From the NCBI RefSeq assembly GCF_015350995.1, contig NZ_JADKRW010000004.1:62001-126000 (forward strand): DNA of 64,000 nt, written 5' to 3'. A program made the translations under genes and the position numbers. Positions 63,510-64,000 of the stretch are shown here, in pieces (within the stretch, counting starts at the first letter, position 1; every line of letters begins with the position of its first letter). Under the pieces are notes generated by a model. It searched no databases. It was not told the DNA's origin and was given only the letters and a program-made list of their open reading frames with translations. Origin of the DNA: Curtobacterium sp. VKM Ac-1393. Its GTDB lineage: Bacteria; Actinomycetota; Actinomycetes; Actinomycetales; Microbacteriaceae.

Positions 63510-64000
63510 GTGGCAGGGGGAAGCACGAGGGCGCAGCCGGATCAGCGCAGACGACGACCGCGGAAGCGTCGCCCTCACCGACCACTGACGTGGGCCCGCT
63601 TCTGGCAGGGCCTCCGGACGTACGCCCGCAACACCTGGGCGCGCTGGTTCACGATCATCGGCGGCCTCGCCATCCTGCTGACGGTGCCGTACCTGCCCGG
63701 CGACGTGTCCGCACTCCGGCAGAACACCGACCTCCAGCAGCGTGGCCGCACGGCGCAGGCGGTCGTCGTCGAGGTCAGGCACGAACACCACGGCGGGTAC
63801 CGGGGAGGCTCCTGGGACGAGTACTGGCCGGTGACCCAGCAGTCCGTCGACGGCGACGTGTTCACTGCTTCGCTGCGCCGGTACTCCACGCGGGATCCCG
63901 ACGTCTACGAGCGCGGGAGCCGCCTCGCGGTGCTCTACGATCCGGACCACCGCTGGACGGTCGCGCTCGCAGGCGACGACGCGCGAGCCTTCTTGGAGCG
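63510..64000 (+). CDS. DUF3592-like membrane protein (C-terminus outside window)
   Basis: The first 163 residues of a protein with a very basic N-terminus (about 30 residues with 10 Arg), a transmembrane helix (about 45-62, FTIIGGLAILLTVPYL), and an extracellular DUF3592-like portion with RTAQAVVVEVRHEH and YERGSRLAVLYDPDHR. The GTG at 63510 is leaderless behind TACTCT (63498-63503), N6. It continues past the window edge. Confidence 0.65.
   Translation, partial: MAGGSTRAQPDQRRRRPRKRRPHRPLTWARFWQGLRTYARNTWARWFTIIGGLAILLTVPYLPGDVSALRQNTDLQQRGRTAQAVVVEVRHEHHGGYRGGSWDEYWPVTQQSVDGDVFTASLRRYSTRDPDVYERGSRLAVLYDPDHRWTVALAGDDARAFLE

Overview
This 64 kb window is chromosomal DNA from a high-GC actinobacterium. 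The best fit is Microbacteriaceae, and a Curtobacterium-like organism is my inference. The evidence is mycothiol synthesis (mshD beside a glnR-type regulator), CarD, the SenX3/RegX3 two-component pair, FHA/EccC and WXG100 type VII secretion parts, many GTG/TTG starts and many leaderless genes. Most of the window is ordinary housekeeping sequence. The accessory part is 17-36 kb.

Layout. 0-8.4 kb: the 5' end of a DsbA-like thioredoxin, an MsiK/UgpC-type sugar ABC ATPase, a DUF4032 kinase-fold protein, then rlmB, cysS, a fused ispDF, carD and a small lipoprotein. 8.4-11.8 kb: regX3-senX3 diverge from phoU across a PHO-box-like array, followed by a small P-loop kinase. 11.8-17.1 kb: gpmA, a methyltransferase, ygfZ, a nitrobindin-like protein, two small membrane proteins (one of 38 aa), glnR and mshD. 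17.1-28.5 kb: a receptor-type Ser/Thr kinase converges on a type VII secretion set (an FHA-bearing EccC ATPase, a membrane-anchored binding protein and a 918-aa lipoprotein), then a membrane protein behind a 24-codon leaderless upstream ORF. 28.5-36 kb: a WXG100 protein, a 1777-aa RHS/YD-repeat polymorphic toxin and three small downstream genes, two of which are paralogues and may be immunity proteins. 36-43.7 kb: phosphate genes ppk1, mutT1 and pstSCAB. 43.7-48.4 kb: the sigK/rskA pair, a candidate structured RNA with an intrinsic terminator, a 15-bp tandem repeat, small proteins, tRNA-Lys and an SGNH hydrolase. 48.4-52.5 kb: the Leloir galactose genes galM, a DeoR regulator, galT and galK. 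52.6-56 kb: folD and glyA behind a ZTP riboswitch, then clpS and a DUF2017 gene. 56-64 kb: an NmrA-like protein, two MarR regulators, an MFS exporter with no ordinary start codon, purU, a YrdB-like protein, nagA, a TetR regulator, a decayed flavin reductase gene and the start of a DUF3592-like protein.

How the genes work together. Three themes recur. (1) Phosphate: SenX3/RegX3, PhoU, Ppk1, MutT1 and PstSCAB are dispersed, and 11-bp direct repeats of the GTTCACC type precede senX3/phoU and pstS. (2) One-carbon folate: glyA and folD under a ZTP riboswitch, with purU 5 kb away. (3) Contact or secreted competition: a kinase-linked EccC, WXG100 and RHS toxin with candidate immunity genes. The third is the most likely place for an undescribed system. 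EccB, EccD, EccE and mycosin are not in the window, and the toxin tip matches no motif I recognise.

Caveats. Everything was read by eye without database searches. Long antisense frames are common at this GC and were discarded. Start sites were chosen from ribosome-binding sites, leaderless promoters and gene overlaps.
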